Notes under the pieces: generated by a model
What the model was told of the DNA's origin: nothing
The model's database searches: none
What the model saw: the letters and a program-made list of their open reading frames with translations, nothing else
Source: Psychrobacter sp. PL19
GTDB taxonomy: Bacteria > Pseudomonadota > Gammaproteobacteria > Pseudomonadales > Moraxellaceae
Assembly: GCF_017875835.1 (NCBI RefSeq)
Contig: NZ_JAGING010000001.1
Coordinates: 62,001 to 126,000 of the forward strand
Direction: 5' to 3'
Length of the DNA stretch: 64,000 nucleotides
Shown here: positions 8,177-18,343 of the stretch, one piece after another
Position numbering within the stretch: the first letter of the stretch is position 1
Layout of the letters: every line of letters begins with the position of its first letter
Made by a program: the position numbers and the translations under genes

Positions 8177-9292
8177 TTAGCTTATTAATGAGCTTAGTTC
8201 TTTATAATCATAATCTAACGCTTCCGCAACCGCTTTATAAGTCACATAACCTTGAGTCGTGTTGACCCCCTTTGCAAAGGCAGGATTGTCAATACAGGCT
8301 TGCTTAAAGCCTTTTTTGGCCAGCGTTAGTACATAGGGCAAGGTGACATTAGATAGGGCCAAAGTCGCTGTACGTGGTACCGCACCAGGGATGTTGGCAA
8401 CGGTATAATGGATGATGCCGTGCTTAATATAAGTCGGATTATCATGGGTAGTAATACGGTCAGTGGTTTCGAACAGACCGCCCTGGTCAATAGCGATATC
8501 AACGACAACGCCACCATCATTCATCGATTCAATCATAGCTTCAGTGACCAGCTTCGGCGCTGCTGCGCCCGGAATCAATACCGCACCGATGACCAAATCG
8601 CTATCGCGTACACTATTGGCAATATTGACTTTGGTCGACATCAGTGTCTGTACATCATTGCCAAACAGCTCAGACAGCTGTTTGAGACGTTTGGGATCTA
8701 AGTCTAAAATAATGACGTCTGCGCCCAGACCGATAGCAATTTTGGCCGCCTCCGTACCAGATACACCGCCGCCGATGATGGTAACTTTACCTTTTTTCAC
8801 GCCTGGGATGCCACCGAGTAAAATCCCTTTGCCGCCATAAAAACTTTGCAAAAATTGTGCCCCAACTTGTGTGCTCATCCGCCCTGCAATCTCACTCATT
8901 GGGGTTAAGAGTGGTAATGAATTATCTGCTAACTGCACGGTCTCATAAGCGATTCCTGTTACTTTGCTATTGACCAGTGCTTTAGTAAGCTTAGGTTCAG
9001 CGGCCAAATGCAGATAAGTAAACAGGGTCAAATTTTCTCTGAAATATTGGTATTCTTCAGCTTGAGGTTCTTTGACCTTGATGACCAGCTCGACATCCCA
9101 CGCTTTGGCAGCGCTATCAACGATCGTTGCGCCCACATTTTTGTAATCTTCATCAGTGAACTGTGAACCGATACCAGCATCGGTTTCGACATAAACCTGG
9201 TGGCCGTTATCGACTAAAGCGCTGACGCCGTTCGGTGGTAGACCAACACGATTTTCGTTGTTTTTAACTTCCCTTGGGATACCTATTTTCAT
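8177..9292 (-). CDS. ald: Alanine dehydrogenase
   Basis: Catalyses NAD-dependent reversible deamination of L-alanine to pyruvate and ammonia. The start at 9292 ([16 protein letters not shown]) gives 371 residues, the standard family length, and has an AAGGA site; an ATG at 9307 would add only MQGII. The catalytic residues match the Mycobacterium enzyme: Lys74 (KVKEP), His95 (YLHL), and the Asp of DIAIDQGG near 269. The NAD-binding glycine motif is [11 protein letters not shown] near 172-182. The gene stands alone, with a long upstream gap of about 1 kb. No Lrp-type regulator is adjacent. Confidence 0.97.
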   Translation of the reverse strand: MKIGIPREVKNNENRVGLPPNGVSALVDNGHQVYVETDAGIGSQFTDEDYKNVGATIVDSAAKAWDVELVIKVKEPQAEEYQYFRENLTLFTYLHLAAEPKLTKALVNSKVTGIAYETVQLADNSLPLLTPMSEIAGRMSTQVGAQFLQSFYGGKGILLGGIPGVKKGKVTIIGGGVSGTEAAKIAIGLGADVIILDLDPKRLKQLSELFGNDVQTLMSTKVNIANSVRDSDLVIGAVLIPGAAAPKLVTEAMIESMNDGGVVVDIAIDQGGLFETTDRITTHDNPTYIKHGIIHYTVANIPGAVPRTATLALSNVTLPYVLTLAKKGFKQACIDNPAFAKGVNTTQGYVTYKAVAEALDYDYKELSSLIS

Positions 9293-10288
9293 AATTATTC
9301 CTTGCATAGTAGTTTTTGAGTGGAACTGCTTTGGGATAATACTGGCTTAATTAATGGTCTAACAACAACTAAGTGCCCTATTTTACTTATGGTCACTATG
9401 GTTAGGTCATTACTGCCATTTGGAAAATTTGGCATTCATTACCTAACACAAAGCGTGACAGTCAGCTTTTAGGTGTCAGTTTCAATTAAGTGTCAGTTTC
9501 AATATAAAGTACAGACTCAAATGACAGACGTAAGTCTAGGCGGCGACCATTTGCATAGTTATGCTCGAATATGGCTGGCAATGGTACTTGGTCGCTTAGT
9601 TTTAAGACGTTAATGGGTCTGTAATATTGCAGATAGAGTACTTAATCTACGGATAATGACGGCTTGGATGGTTTTCCAGAGGTTTAGTGCTGATGATAGT
9701 AAGTTTTACGATAATAGCGAACGAATTAAAACGTTTTTTATTACTTGAGAAAATCATGGTTACTTAAGGAGATTGTTATTTAAGAATACAGTTATATTAA
9801 GTAGCCACTGCTTTTTTACAGACTAGCTGTTGATAGCCATATTCTAACAGTTAGTTTTAGGACGCTAAAATAGATAACTGCACTAGCGTGATCAATAGTT
9901 ATAGCACAGTTAATGACAGTATGGCTAGCTATAGCCTAGAAAATTAATTATCAATTACTAATAAATAGTTTTCTAACTCACAGTGGATAAACCAGCATAA
10001 TAATCAAACGTTGCTAAGAATATTCATACCTTTTTATCTAAGCTTAGCGATAATAAACATCGCTCTTTTTATCTTAATATTTTACCTCAGTAGTTTTAGG
10101 CGACAAAGCAATCTTAATAAAGGTCAAACTTACTTAATAAAGGTCAAGCACCCTCTAAATAACACCTGCTTTTGTATATCACGCTACCTAAAGCCTGCAT
10201 AAGATAATCACCATATCGAAAACAAAAACCCCACGGAAGTATAGGCTACCGTGGGGTTTTTTTGTACCGATCAACTGAGTAAGTAAGT
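9293..10288. other. Long AT-rich gap upstream of ald
   Basis: Almost 1 kb without a convincing gene. It contains a direct repeat (GTGTCAGTTTCAAT twice within 9471-9508), another (CTTAATAAAGGTCAA twice within about 10113-10146) and the terminator at 10226-10263. A TTG-initiated frame of 63 codons at 10011-10202 has one hydrophobic stretch but no ribosome-binding site and is not called. Confidence 0.45.
10226..10263. terminator. Strong terminator, both directions
   Basis: The stem AAACCCCACGG / CCGTGGGGTTT has a loop of 12 nt, T8 on the plus side and an A-run on the other. It lies about 25 bp past the stop of the minus-strand permease gene, so it ends the racemase-permease operon. Confidence 0.9.
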
Positions 10289-11644
10289 TTACGGCAAGAA
10301 GCGTTTTGCAGCAGGCAGCTTATGCATTAGGATCCAATAAAGTCCGCCAGCTGGAAGCAAGCCTGCATACCAAGAGATACTTGAGAACGTCAGTGCAACT
10401 ACCACGCCGACAACCATAGCAATAACTGCTGCCATATTGACGCCTTTATAAGGGCCATTTTCATCATAGAGTTTGTCAAGATCAAGCGTTTGCTTACGAA
10501 TGAAATAATAATCGACGACTAAGATTGCAAATAGCGGACCTAGGAATGCCGAATAGGTTTGGATAAAAATATTTAATCCTGCAGCAGATTCGTCTTTCAC
10601 TAGTTCCCAAGGGAAGGTACAAAATGCAAGCAAACCAACAATAACAGCCGCTGTTTTAAACTTAAGGTTAAAAATATCCATTAGAGCATAAGCTGGTGGC
10701 ACGACGTTGTTCAAAATATTGGTCGTAACTTGTGCAAAAGCGATGAAAATCATAGTGATTACTAGCAAAGGCTTGTTATCGACTGCGCTAGAAAACACAC
10801 TAATGGGATCAACTTCACCAGTGGCACTAGTGACCATCAGACCAATCAAACCCATGAACAGGGTTGCAGGTAGAATTGAGTTGGCATAGATGGCGACTTG
10901 ACGGAATAGCCCAACTTCCTTGCGCAATTCGCGCGAATAGTCAGAGACGTTCAGCATCATCGTGCTGTAAACCCCTAAAAATAACATCGTTGCACCCCAA
11001 AATGGGGTACCCCAAGTACCTTCAACATTGATAAGATTGGTCGAGATGGAATCACCATACTTATTAATGACACTAAAAAACATATAGGCGAGTGAGCCAA
11101 TAATGAAAACTGAACCAATATTCTCAAGCCATTTGATGCCGTGAAAACCCAGAACCGATAGGCCAATTTGTAAGAACTGAAAACCAATGAAGAAGACCAC
11201 AAGGTTGTTGTAGCCAAACAAGGTATCTGACACTAGGTTCAGCGCGCCAGCCCCGATCCAGCTTTGAAAGCCAAACCATACAATGGCGGGCACTGAGCGC
11301 ACTATTGCTGGAATACGGTTACCAGAAAAACCGAATGCAGACCGGCACTGCACCATAAACGGAATGCCGTACTTATGGCCGGCGCGACCATTGATCATCA
11401 GCGCCGCACCAATGACGGTACAACCGATTGTGATCGCCACCACCACTTGCAATAAGTTCAACGTACCGACCAGACCGGAGCCCACTGTAAAAGTACCAAT
11501 GGATACGCAGCCACCTAGCCAAGCAAATAGATAGGACCAAGGACCCATAATACGCGTGGTTTGTGGTGCAAGACTCTCTTGCCCTACTCCTTTGTGGTCA
11601 AGTGTCTCAACCCCTGATGCGGTAGCCAGTTTTGCGTTTTGCAT
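10289..11644 (-). CDS. NCS1-family permease (hydantoin/allantoin/nucleobase type)
   Basis: A 451-residue inner-membrane transporter with about 12 hydrophobic helices. The NCS1 signature region is clear: GPWSYLFAWLGG in helix 1, GHKYGIPF before helix 3 and WFGFQSWIG at 123-131. The last corresponds to the helix-3 tryptophan/glutamine substrate site of the benzyl-hydantoin transporter Mhp1. Expected substrates are hydantoins, allantoin, uracil or a related heterocycle; sequence reading cannot separate them. It follows the racemase gene by 46 bp on the same strand with a strong AAGGAG site, so the two form an operon, presumably under the divergent GntR-type regulator. Confidence 0.88.
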   Translation of the reverse strand: MQNAKLATASGVETLDHKGVGQESLAPQTTRIMGPWSYLFAWLGGCVSIGTFTVGSGLVGTLNLLQVVVAITIGCTVIGAALMINGRAGHKYGIPFMVQCRSAFGFSGNRIPAIVRSVPAIVWFGFQSWIGAGALNLVSDTLFGYNNLVVFFIGFQFLQIGLSVLGFHGIKWLENIGSVFIIGSLAYMFFSVINKYGDSISTNLINVEGTWGTPFWGATMLFLGVYSTMMLNVSDYSRELRKEVGLFRQVAIYANSILPATLFMGLIGLMVTSATGEVDPISVFSSAVDNKPLLVITMIFIAFAQVTTNILNNVVPPAYALMDIFNLKFKTAAVIVGLLAFCTFPWELVKDESAAGLNIFIQTYSAFLGPLFAILVVDYYFIRKQTLDLDKLYDENGPYKGVNMAAVIAMVVGVVVALTFSSISWYAGLLPAGGLYWILMHKLPAAKRFLP

Positions 11645-11690
11645 TATATTCTCCTTCCTTGAGAAAACGTCTCGATCAATCTAAGATTAC

Positions 11691-12389
11691 TTAGTTTTGA
11701 ATGGGTTTCGCGTAAGCACCAATTTTGCTGGTTTTTAGACCACAACCAACTAGAGCCTCAACCATACGAGTGGCAACCGTCACACCATCAATAACAGGAA
11801 CACCAGTTTCTTGGGTTAACCATTCTGTCAAATCTGCCATGCCCGCACAGCCCAAGACAACGGCTTCGCAATTGTCTTCTTGAATAGCGCGCAAGATCTC
11901 ATCACGAACTTTTTCACGCGCGCCTGAGCCAGGCTCTTCAAGTGCTAGTACGGGTATTGCGGCAGAACGAACACGTCTGCAGCGATGAGACAAACCATAA
12001 CCGTGAATAAGTTCCTCAATCACAGGCACAGAACGAGGCAAGGTGGTAACGACACTGAACGACGTTGAAATCATGCTGGCAGCTTTAACTGCCGCTTCAC
12101 AAATTCCGAGAACTGGACCCGAAAACACTTCGCGACAGGCACCAATACCAGGATCATCAAAGCAAGCAACCACCACTCCATCGATACCGTCTTCTTCAGC
12201 TTGCTTCAAGCGCGCAAGTAAACCAGGTACCGACATAGCTTCATCGTGATGCCCTTGAATAGATGCAGGGGCATCAGTCCCAGAAGCCCCAATAATTATG
12301 GTACCAGCGCTGGCTTTTTGACGCGCGCTTTCTACGATCTTATCTGTCATAGAAGTCGTCGAATTGGGGTTCATAACTAAGATTTTCAT
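11691..12389 (-). CDS. Aspartate/glutamate/hydantoin racemase family protein
   Basis: A 232-residue cofactor-independent racemase. The two catalytic cysteines are Cys76 (VACFDDPG) and Cys181 (LGCAGM), the same positions reported for hydantoin racemases. The N-terminal MNPNST motif is typical of the HyuE/allantoin racemase branch. It should interconvert the D and L forms of a 5-substituted hydantoin or of allantoin before ring opening. It is the first gene of a two-gene operon with the NCS1 permease. No hydantoinase, allantoinase or carbamoylase gene lies in the window, so the pathway must be completed elsewhere. The GAGG site before the ATG supports this start. Confidence 0.88.
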   Translation of the reverse strand: MKILVMNPNSTTSMTDKIVESARQKASAGTIIIGASGTDAPASIQGHHDEAMSVPGLLARLKQAEEDGIDGVVVACFDDPGIGACREVFSGPVLGICEAAVKAASMISTSFSVVTTLPRSVPVIEELIHGYGLSHRCRRVRSAAIPVLALEEPGSGAREKVRDEILRAIQEDNCEAVVLGCAGMADLTEWLTQETGVPVIDGVTVATRMVEALVGCGLKTSKIGAYAKPIQN

Positions 12390-12413
12390 AGAGCCTCACT
12401 GTTGATCATAATA

Positions 12414-12469
12414 TTGTTAACAACAACTATATTTTGTTAACAAACAGTATTAATCATTATTGTTAACAA
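12414..12469. promoter_or_regulatory. Three TTGTTAACAA palindromic operators
   Basis: Three exact copies of the 10-bp palindrome TTGTTAACAA are at 12414-12423, 12434-12443 and 12460-12469 (spacing 20 and 26 bp), in the gap between the racemase-permease operon and the gntR-type gene. GntR regulators with FCD domains bind short palindromes as dimers, often next to their own gene. These are therefore the likely operators of the adjacent regulator. They overlap the region where the leftward promoter must lie. Confidence 0.75.
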
Positions 12470-12494
12470 AACAACCGAAAGTTTGCTTTATTTG

Positions 12495-12531
12495 TTGTGA
12501 AGGGGGAGATAGCACACTATAATTGCGGCCA
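12495..12531 (+). promoter_or_regulatory. Promoter of the GntR-type gene, likely leaderless
   Basis: TTGTGA (12495-12500) is separated by 17 bp from a perfect TATAAT (12518-12523). The expected transcription start, 6-8 bases downstream, coincides with the ATG at 12531, and no Shine-Dalgarno sequence lies at a usable distance. The mRNA would therefore begin at or within a base of the start codon. Confidence 0.6.
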
Positions 12532-13247
12532 TGAATACAATAAAAGCAGAAAAACCAAGCGCTGGAACCGATGAAACCCCTGAACAGGCGATCATAAGCT
12601 CAATCACGGCTGCCGTTTCAGAACAGCGTCTACCAGCCGGAACCAAGCTGGGCGAACAGATGCTGAGTGATATTTTTAAATGTAATAGAGCCAATGTTAG
12701 GCGCGCACTTTCTACGCTTGCTACTATGCATGTGGTGCAGTTGCAGCCTAATAAAGGGGCTTTTGTCTCAACCCCTTCGCCCAAAGAAGCCTGCGATGTG
12801 TTTGAAGCGCGCCGCACGATTGAGCGCACCTTAGCGCGTAGTGTGATAAAAAATGTCTGCCTACAAGACCTCTCTGATATGCGTGATACCATCACCGCTG
12901 AGGCTAACGCGCGCGCGCAAGGCGATAAACCAGCAGAGCTGCGCCTATCACGCATATTTCATATGCATCTGGCTAAAATTGCTGACAATCAGGTTCTGGA
13001 ACGATTCTTGAGCGAACTGACGCTGCGTACTACCTTGATCATTGGACTATACAACAAGGTTGGCTCTTCTAACTGCGCCGAAGATGAACATCTGGGTATC
13101 GTACAGGCGCTTGAGGCACACGATGAAGAACGCTTTATCTTATTGATTGATCAGCATTTGAATCATTTAGAGAGTGGTCTTGATTTTCAGCGTTCTGCGA
13201 CCCCATTCTTTACCCTAGCAGAACAGCTGACCATCACCTCAGACTGA
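12531..13247 (+). CDS. GntR-family transcriptional regulator (FCD domain)
   Basis: A 238-residue regulator. The N-terminal winged helix-turn-helix (about 20-85) has the family pattern LGEQMLSDIFKCNRANVRRALSTL. The C-terminal all-helical FCD ligand-binding domain (about 95-225) has the typical metal/ligand histidines in FHMHLAKIADNQVL and the later DQHLNHLE helix. It is divergent from the racemase-permease operon and almost certainly controls it, through the TTGTTAACAA palindromes in the gap. The ligand is likely to be the transported heterocycle or a breakdown product. Confidence 0.9.
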   Translation: MNTIKAEKPSAGTDETPEQAIISSITAAVSEQRLPAGTKLGEQMLSDIFKCNRANVRRALSTLATMHVVQLQPNKGAFVSTPSPKEACDVFEARRTIERTLARSVIKNVCLQDLSDMRDTITAEANARAQGDKPAELRLSRIFHMHLAKIADNQVLERFLSELTLRTTLIIGLYNKVGSSNCAEDEHLGIVQALEAHDEERFILLIDQHLNHLESGLDFQRSATPFFTLAEQLTITSD

Positions 13248-13686
13248 ACGATTAAAAAGCACTTTTTGTCTGAGAGTAATGGCCTTTTTGATTCGCTCGA
13301 CAGTGACTTTTAGGCGGTTTTAAAAAGGACTGATAGCTAAAAAGGACTGATAGCATTAATACCAGCGCCCGTCCATACATTCGCGAGCTTCCTTGATGTG
13401 CCATAGCAGACCGCACACATCTCGATATAACAGAAAACATCAACAATACCAACGCCTAGACAAAGAGCTAACGCCAAGCCAGTGCACATCCTTTGCACCA
13501 AATGCTGATTGCCTAGCAATCGCTTAATTCTGAGTATCATGTCCCCTATTTTTAGTTAATTATTTATCCTATAATGGGTGGCTTTGATTTTGCTGATCAT
13601 GCCCACTGGTTCATGAGTCACCATTTAACCTATCAAACCCTAACCATTATCTTTCCATTGTATAAATAAAGACAAAGACGCCGACT
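13248..13686. other. Gap upstream of ileS
   Basis: 440 bp between the GntR-type gene and ileS. Two minus-strand frames of 66-67 codons overlap here, but neither has a ribosome-binding site or recognisable protein features. The duplicated phrase AAAAAGGACTGATAG occurs twice near 13322-13353. ribF, the usual neighbour upstream of ileS, is not present. Confidence 0.4.
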
Positions 13687-16524
13687 ATGACCGAATCTAT
13701 CGACTATAAAGATACTCTAAACCTCGCTGACACCTCCTTTCCAATGCGAGCCAATCTGGCCAAACGCGAGCCGGACTGGCTGAATGCATGGGAAGCGGAT
13801 GACGTCTATGGCAAAATTCGCCAAGCACGAGATGGTGCGCCTAAATATACGCTGCACGACGGTCCTCCGTACGCTAATGGTCAGATTCACTTGGGCCATG
13901 CGGTTAATAAAGTCCTTAAAGACATTATTGTAAAGTCAAAAACTTTATCAGGATTTGATGCGCCTTATGTTCCAGGTTGGGACTGTCATGGTCTGCCTAT
14001 TGAACAAAAGGTCGAAGCGAAAGTCGGTAAAGTGGGTCAAAAAGTCTCGGCAACAGAGTTTCGTGGCCTTTGCCGTGAGTATGCCAGTAGCCAAGTAGAG
14101 CTACAAAAAGCAGACTTTAAGCGCTTGGGCATTTTTGGTGACTGGGATAATCCTTATCTAACCATGAACTTCGCGCAAGAAGCCAATATCGTACGCGCGC
14201 TGGCTAAAATTTATGACAATGGTCACGTCACCCGTGGTATGAAGCCAGTAAACTGGTGCTTGGACTGTAGTTCAGCCTTGGCGGAAGCGGAAGTGGAATA
14301 TCAGGACAAGGTGTCCGATGCCATTTATGTCAGCTTTGACGTGTTAGATAGCAATGAAGTTGCTGCATTTGCTGAACTAACAGACGGTATTGCTGCAGCG
14401 ATTTGGACCACCACGCCTTGGACCTTGCCTGCCAACCAAGCTATTGCCGTACATCCTGAGCATGACTATAGCGTGGTCGCTACTGAAAAAGGCAACTTAC
14501 TATTAGCAACCGACTTGATTGATACTGCCTTAGCTGAACTAAGTCTAAGCAATCAAGGAATACTCGCAACGGTATCAGGCCTTGAGCTAGAGGGTCTACA
14601 CGCCCAGCACCCACTTATCAAGGACCGTCAAATCCCGCTAATTTTAGGCGATCACGTGACTACCGATAGTGGTACAGGTCTAGTCCATACCGCCCCTGGT
14701 CATGGTTTAGACGATTATATTGTCGGTCTTAAATACGACTTGCCGGTTGAAAACCCAGTCAGTGGTACTGGCGTTTATTTAAGTACGGCAGCAGTATTCG
14801 CCGGCGAGCATATCTATAAAGCCAACCCGCAGATCATTGCTGCCTTGCATGAAAATGGTCATCTCCTTAGTCACACCAAAATTGAACACAGCTATCCGCA
14901 TTGCTGGCGTCATAAATCACCGATTATCTTTCGGGCGACCCCGCAGTGGTTCATTAATATGGAAACCAATGGATTACGTGAGCGAGCGCTTGCAGATGTG
15001 CCATCAGTGAAATGGACCCCTGCCTGGGGACAAAGTCGTATCGAATCTATGTTAAACGGTCGTCCAGACTGGTGTATCTCACGCCAGCGTACTTGGGGCG
15101 TACCGATTGCATTCTTTACTCATAAAGAAACCGGTGAGCTGCATCCAAACACCTTGGAGCTAATGGAAGTTGCGGCACAAAGAATTGCTAAAGGTGGCGT
15201 GGAGGCCTGGTTTGACGCCAGCTGTGAAGACTTTTTGGGAGAGGACGCTGCTGATTATGATAAAGCCACCGATACGCTAGACGTCTGGTTTGATTCAGGA
15301 ACGACTCACTTTACAGTACTTGAGCAGCGCGACGAGCTAACCAACCCTGCTGATATTTACCTTGAAGGCTCAGATCAGCATCGCGGTTGGTTCCAGACGT
15401 CATTGCTCACTTCTGAAGCGATGTACGAGCGTCCACCCTTTAAGCAAGTATTGACCCATGGTTTTGTGGTTGATGAAAATGGCCGTAAGATGAGTAAATC
15501 ACTCGGCAATATTATCACGCCGCAAGAAGAGATCAACAAAACTGGTGCAGACATGCTGCGCTTATGGATTGCCTCTAATGACTATCGCTATGAGATGAAT
15601 GCCGGCAAAACTGCATTCAAAGGTGCGATTGATATGTATCGTCGTATCCGTAATACCTTGCGCTTTTTATTGGCCAATACCGATGACTTCGATCCCGCTA
15701 TTGATAGTGTCGATATTAATGAATTGGTTAGTCTCGATAAGTTCATTATCGAGCGTGCGCAAACGGTACAAGCAGAAATTATTAATGCTTATGACGCGAT
15801 GGACTTTCATCAAGTGACTCAGCTTATTACCGCGTTTTGTTCACAAGACTTGGGTAGCTTCTACTTAGATATCATTAAAGATCGTCAGTACACCACTCAA
15901 GCAAATGGCCAACCACGCCGTTCCGCGCAAACAGCTATTTATCATATTGCTCAAGCGTTGATTCGTTGGATTACCCCGATTCTATCTTTTACCGCACAAG
16001 AAGCATGGGAAGTGCTACACGGTACCGAAGCAAATTCAGCGAATGGTTTTGTATTTACCCAAACCTGGTATGAATTCCCTGAGTTTGAACTCAGTGCCAT
16101 TAGCAGCGACGATTGGCAGCGCATCATGGTAGCCAAAGATATGGTCAATAAGCATATCGAAACCGCCCGTAGCGACAAATTAATAAACGCTAACTTGTCC
16201 GCTGACGCAATTTTATACGCTGGTGGGGCCATGTTCGATAGCTTAGCCAAGCTTGGTGAAGAGCTACGGTTTGTCTTGATTACCAGTAGCGCCACATTGA
16301 AGCCAATGGGTGAAGCGCCTGCTGATGCTGAAACAGATAATAATACAGATAGTGCAGATGAGTTGAAAAGCTTAACGGTGACAATCAGCGCTGCCGAGGG
16401 TACTAAATGTGTTCGTTGCTGGCATGTGCGTGATGATATCGGCGTAGATTCTGCTCATCCTGAGCTGTGCGCGCGCTGCGTGACTAACGTTAGTGGTAAA
16501 GGCGAGGTACGCCATTATGCCTAA
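13687..16524 (+). CDS. ileS: Isoleucyl-tRNA synthetase
   Basis: Charges tRNA-Ile in the cytoplasm. The 945-residue class I synthetase has its HIGH-type motif as HLGH in [13 protein letters not shown] (about 58-70) and KMSKS at 601-605. The editing (CP1) domain lies between, with the GWDCHGLP motif near 98. The C-terminal zinc finger is intact (CVRCW ... CARC near 905-935). An acidic low-complexity insertion ([12 protein letters not shown], about 878-893) precedes the zinc finger. The last codons overlap the start of lspA by 8 nt, so the two are translationally linked. Confidence 0.98.
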   Translation: MTESIDYKDTLNLADTSFPMRANLAKREPDWLNAWEADDVYGKIRQARDGAPKYTLHDGPPYANGQIHLGHAVNKVLKDIIVKSKTLSGFDAPYVPGWDCHGLPIEQKVEAKVGKVGQKVSATEFRGLCREYASSQVELQKADFKRLGIFGDWDNPYLTMNFAQEANIVRALAKIYDNGHVTRGMKPVNWCLDCSSALAEAEVEYQDKVSDAIYVSFDVLDSNEVAAFAELTDGIAAAIWTTTPWTLPANQAIAVHPEHDYSVVATEKGNLLLATDLIDTALAELSLSNQGILATVSGLELEGLHAQHPLIKDRQIPLILGDHVTTDSGTGLVHTAPGHGLDDYIVGLKYDLPVENPVSGTGVYLSTAAVFAGEHIYKANPQIIAALHENGHLLSHTKIEHSYPHCWRHKSPIIFRATPQWFINMETNGLRERALADVPSVKWTPAWGQSRIESMLNGRPDWCISRQRTWGVPIAFFTHKETGELHPNTLELMEVAAQRIAKGGVEAWFDASCEDFLGEDAADYDKATDTLDVWFDSGTTHFTVLEQRDELTNPADIYLEGSDQHRGWFQTSLLTSEAMYERPPFKQVLTHGFVVDENGRKMSKSLGNIITPQEEINKTGADMLRLWIASNDYRYEMNAGKTAFKGAIDMYRRIRNTLRFLLANTDDFDPAIDSVDINELVSLDKFIIERAQTVQAEIINAYDAMDFHQVTQLITAFCSQDLGSFYLDIIKDRQYTTQANGQPRRSAQTAIYHIAQALIRWITPILSFTAQEAWEVLHGTEANSANGFVFTQTWYEFPEFELSAISSDDWQRIMVAKDMVNKHIETARSDKLINANLSADAILYAGGAMFDSLAKLGEELRFVLITSSATLKPMGEAPADAETDNNTDSADELKSLTVTISAAEGTKCVRCWHVRDDIGVDSAHPELCARCVTNVSGKGEVRHYA

Positions 16525-17161
16525 TTCGTCTGATACACCCAAGCCTAGCGAACACGAGCCACTTGACGACGATAATAGTGCTAAACCACATGCGCCTACT
16601 GCTGTCCATGTTACTACCGGCAATTCGATGACTCCTATGAGTCGCTTGGTTAAGACCCCAAAGATGATTGCTAATGGCAGTAAAGCTTTTATGTGGTATC
16701 TATTGTCATTAGTGGTGTTGATCCTGGATCAATGGACAAAATGGTTGGCTGAGACCAACCTAACCTTCAATGAGCCCGTGCCGGTTATTGAGCCCATTCT
16801 TAACTGGACGCTTGCCTACAACTATGGCGCAGCATTTAGCTTTTTAGCGGATGCAGGCGGCTGGCAAAAGTGGTTTTTTTCGGGTCTAGCACTGGTTATG
16901 TCCATATTTTTGATCGGTTATCTCATCAAAGCCCCGCGCCAAGCCAAACTGTTATCTACTGGTCTAGCACTGGTTCTTGGCGGTGCAGTAGGTAATTTAA
17001 TTGACCGCTTATTGCATGGCCATGTCATCGACTTTATCCATGTGCACTATCAAAACGACTGGCATTATCCGATCTTTAATATTGCCGATATGGGTATTAG
17101 TATTGGGGTGATATTAATTATCATTGATATGCTGTTTTTGGAAAAGAAGCGACACAGCTAA
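16517..17161 (+). CDS. lspA: Lipoprotein signal peptidase II
   Basis: Cleaves the signal peptide of prolipoproteins after diacylglyceryl modification, in the inner membrane. The ATG at 16517 has a GAGGT site and overlaps the ileS stop by 8 nt; an upstream GTG at 16493 is less likely. The four-helix core starts near residue 58, with catalytic Asp163 (GNLIDR) and Asp191 (FNIADMG). At 214 residues it is longer than the usual 160-170 because of a hydrophilic N-terminal extension of about 55 residues (Ser/Pro/Thr/Asp-rich). In many gammaproteobacteria lspA is followed directly by fkpB; here a repeat element and an inverted cold-shock gene intervene. Confidence 0.96.
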   Translation: MPNSSDTPKPSEHEPLDDDNSAKPHAPTAVHVTTGNSMTPMSRLVKTPKMIANGSKAFMWYLLSLVVLILDQWTKWLAETNLTFNEPVPVIEPILNWTLAYNYGAAFSFLADAGGWQKWFFSGLALVMSIFLIGYLIKAPRQAKLLSTGLALVLGGAVGNLIDRLLHGHVIDFIHVHYQNDWHYPIFNIADMGISIGVILIIIDMLFLEKKRHS

Positions 17162-17184
17162 CGTTAATTAACCAAAATTAGTCC

Positions 17185-17224
17185 CAAAAAAACCCCATTA
17201 TAGAATGCTATGGCGGGGTTTTGG
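17185..17224 (+). terminator. Terminator after lspA
   Basis: AAACCCC pairs with GGGGTTTT around an inner ATAG/CTAT stem. The structure begins 24 bp after the lspA stop. Confidence 0.7.
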
Positions 17225-17275
17225 TATTAGCAGCGCAGTTGCCTATAATAAAAGGCTTAAAGAAAAAATTTCAAG

Positions 17276-17413
17276 TATAGTTAAAATACCTTAAAAACGC
17301 GACGGTACTGCTGGTATAGGCTTTTTGCAGCCTCTGTCTGCGTAGGCACAGCAAGCAAGAAAAACTTATGCCAGCAGTAGGTTGTGTATCGATATTACTT
17401 TTCATTGACTATA
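17276..17413 (+). repeat. Dispersed palindromic repeat, full-length copy 3 (138 bp)
   Basis: A full-length copy running from TATAGTTAAAATACC to CATTGACTATA. The two arms share TACTGCTGG(T/C)ATA...TTTTT in inverted orientation, so the whole element can fold into a long imperfect hairpin with TATAGT/ACTATA ends. It has the same length as the copy at 61362-61499, which is in the opposite orientation. It lies between convergent lspA and the cold-shock/DUF1294 gene. Confidence 0.92.
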
Positions 17414-17498
17414 CTATAATTTAATAAAATGCTCTTTAAAAGTAGATAGTTTACAGTAATGTCCTCTAAAGTAAGCAATATTATAGGAGTAATGGCTC

Positions 17499-18146
17499 TC
17501 AAAAAGGCAAGCCATCCTCCTTGATTAACAACACCAATAGCCCCGCCAAATTAATCAACACCGTCAAATAATAAGTCATTCGGAATTCAGGCTTTTGTGA
17601 CTTATGGCGCAAGTAATTCTGCGCGACCATTGCCCCAACCCAACCACCAAGCGCACTTAAAACATGCAAAGTAGATTCAGGGGTACGCCAATCGCGACTT
17701 TGCGCCGCGGCTTTGTCTTTGGCATACATCATATAAGTGATTAGTCCTAATACTACGTACCAGCCCACTACTAACCAGCTCAGTTTATTCGTGACTGCCA
17801 GTAATATCAGTACCGCATAAAAGCCAACACCGAGAAATGAACGTTTTTTCTGCCCCGCTTCAAAGTCCGCTTGCGCGCTTCGTTTTTGGTTGCGTTGACG
17901 GATTTGCTTATTCTTTTGCGCCATTTGTTGCTGAATAAAGCCAAGCTGTTGTACTTGTCGTGCCTGCAGTCGCCCTTGACTATCTTGTCCGATAGTAAAA
18001 ACCACTTGCTCACCGACATCAGGACGACATGGTGCTTTAAACTCACTAATATGAAAAAACACCGACTCGCCATCTTCAGTTTCAATAAAGCCAAAACCTT
18101 TATCCGCTTGCCATTTGCTAATAATACCCTGTTGTTTGGTGTTCAT
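17499..18146 (-). CDS. Cold-shock domain / DUF1294 membrane protein
   Basis: A 215-residue fusion. Residues 1-67 are a cold-shock (OB-fold) nucleic-acid-binding domain with RNP1 KGFGFI and RNP2 VFFH. A basic linker (about 70-100, rich in Gln, Lys and Arg) follows. The C-terminal DUF1294 domain has about three membrane helices and the conserved DKxxAxxxxWRTPE...LHxLSxLGGWxG pattern. The architecture is widespread in proteobacteria, but its job is not established; RNA binding at the membrane is an inference. It is a single gene on the minus strand, convergent with lspA. Confidence 0.88.
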   Translation of the reverse strand: MNTKQQGIISKWQADKGFGFIETEDGESVFFHISEFKAPCRPDVGEQVVFTIGQDSQGRLQARQVQQLGFIQQQMAQKNKQIRQRNQKRSAQADFEAGQKKRSFLGVGFYAVLILLAVTNKLSWLVVGWYVVLGLITYMMYAKDKAAAQSRDWRTPESTLHVLSALGGWVGAMVAQNYLRHKSQKPEFRMTYYLTVLINLAGLLVLLIKEDGLPF

Positions 18147-18343
18147 GCTTACCTGCTTTTCTTATCATTAGCGGTCATCGACTATCATTATAGCCTTTTT
18201 AGTTGCCCATAAAAAAAGCCAAGAGCAGACTCTCAACTATTTTTAATCCTGATAACCACATAATCGGGTGTAATCAACGGATTATGCTAAACTATTTAAC
18301 GTGTTGATCCCTCTAATCCTATTGAATAAATAATGTGACCACT

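Noticed and set aside
10011-10202. 63-codon frame with a hydrophobic segment
   Set aside because: It starts at TTG without a ribosome-binding site and has a low-complexity AT-driven composition; no family features.
12488-12955. Frame of 155 codons antisense to the GntR-type gene
   Set aside because: It is a shadow of the regulator gene, which has a clear winged-helix and FCD domain in its own frame.
13252-13540. Two minus-strand frames of 66-67 codons before ileS
   Set aside because: No ribosome-binding site or recognisable protein features; overlapping frames in a gap are likely chance.
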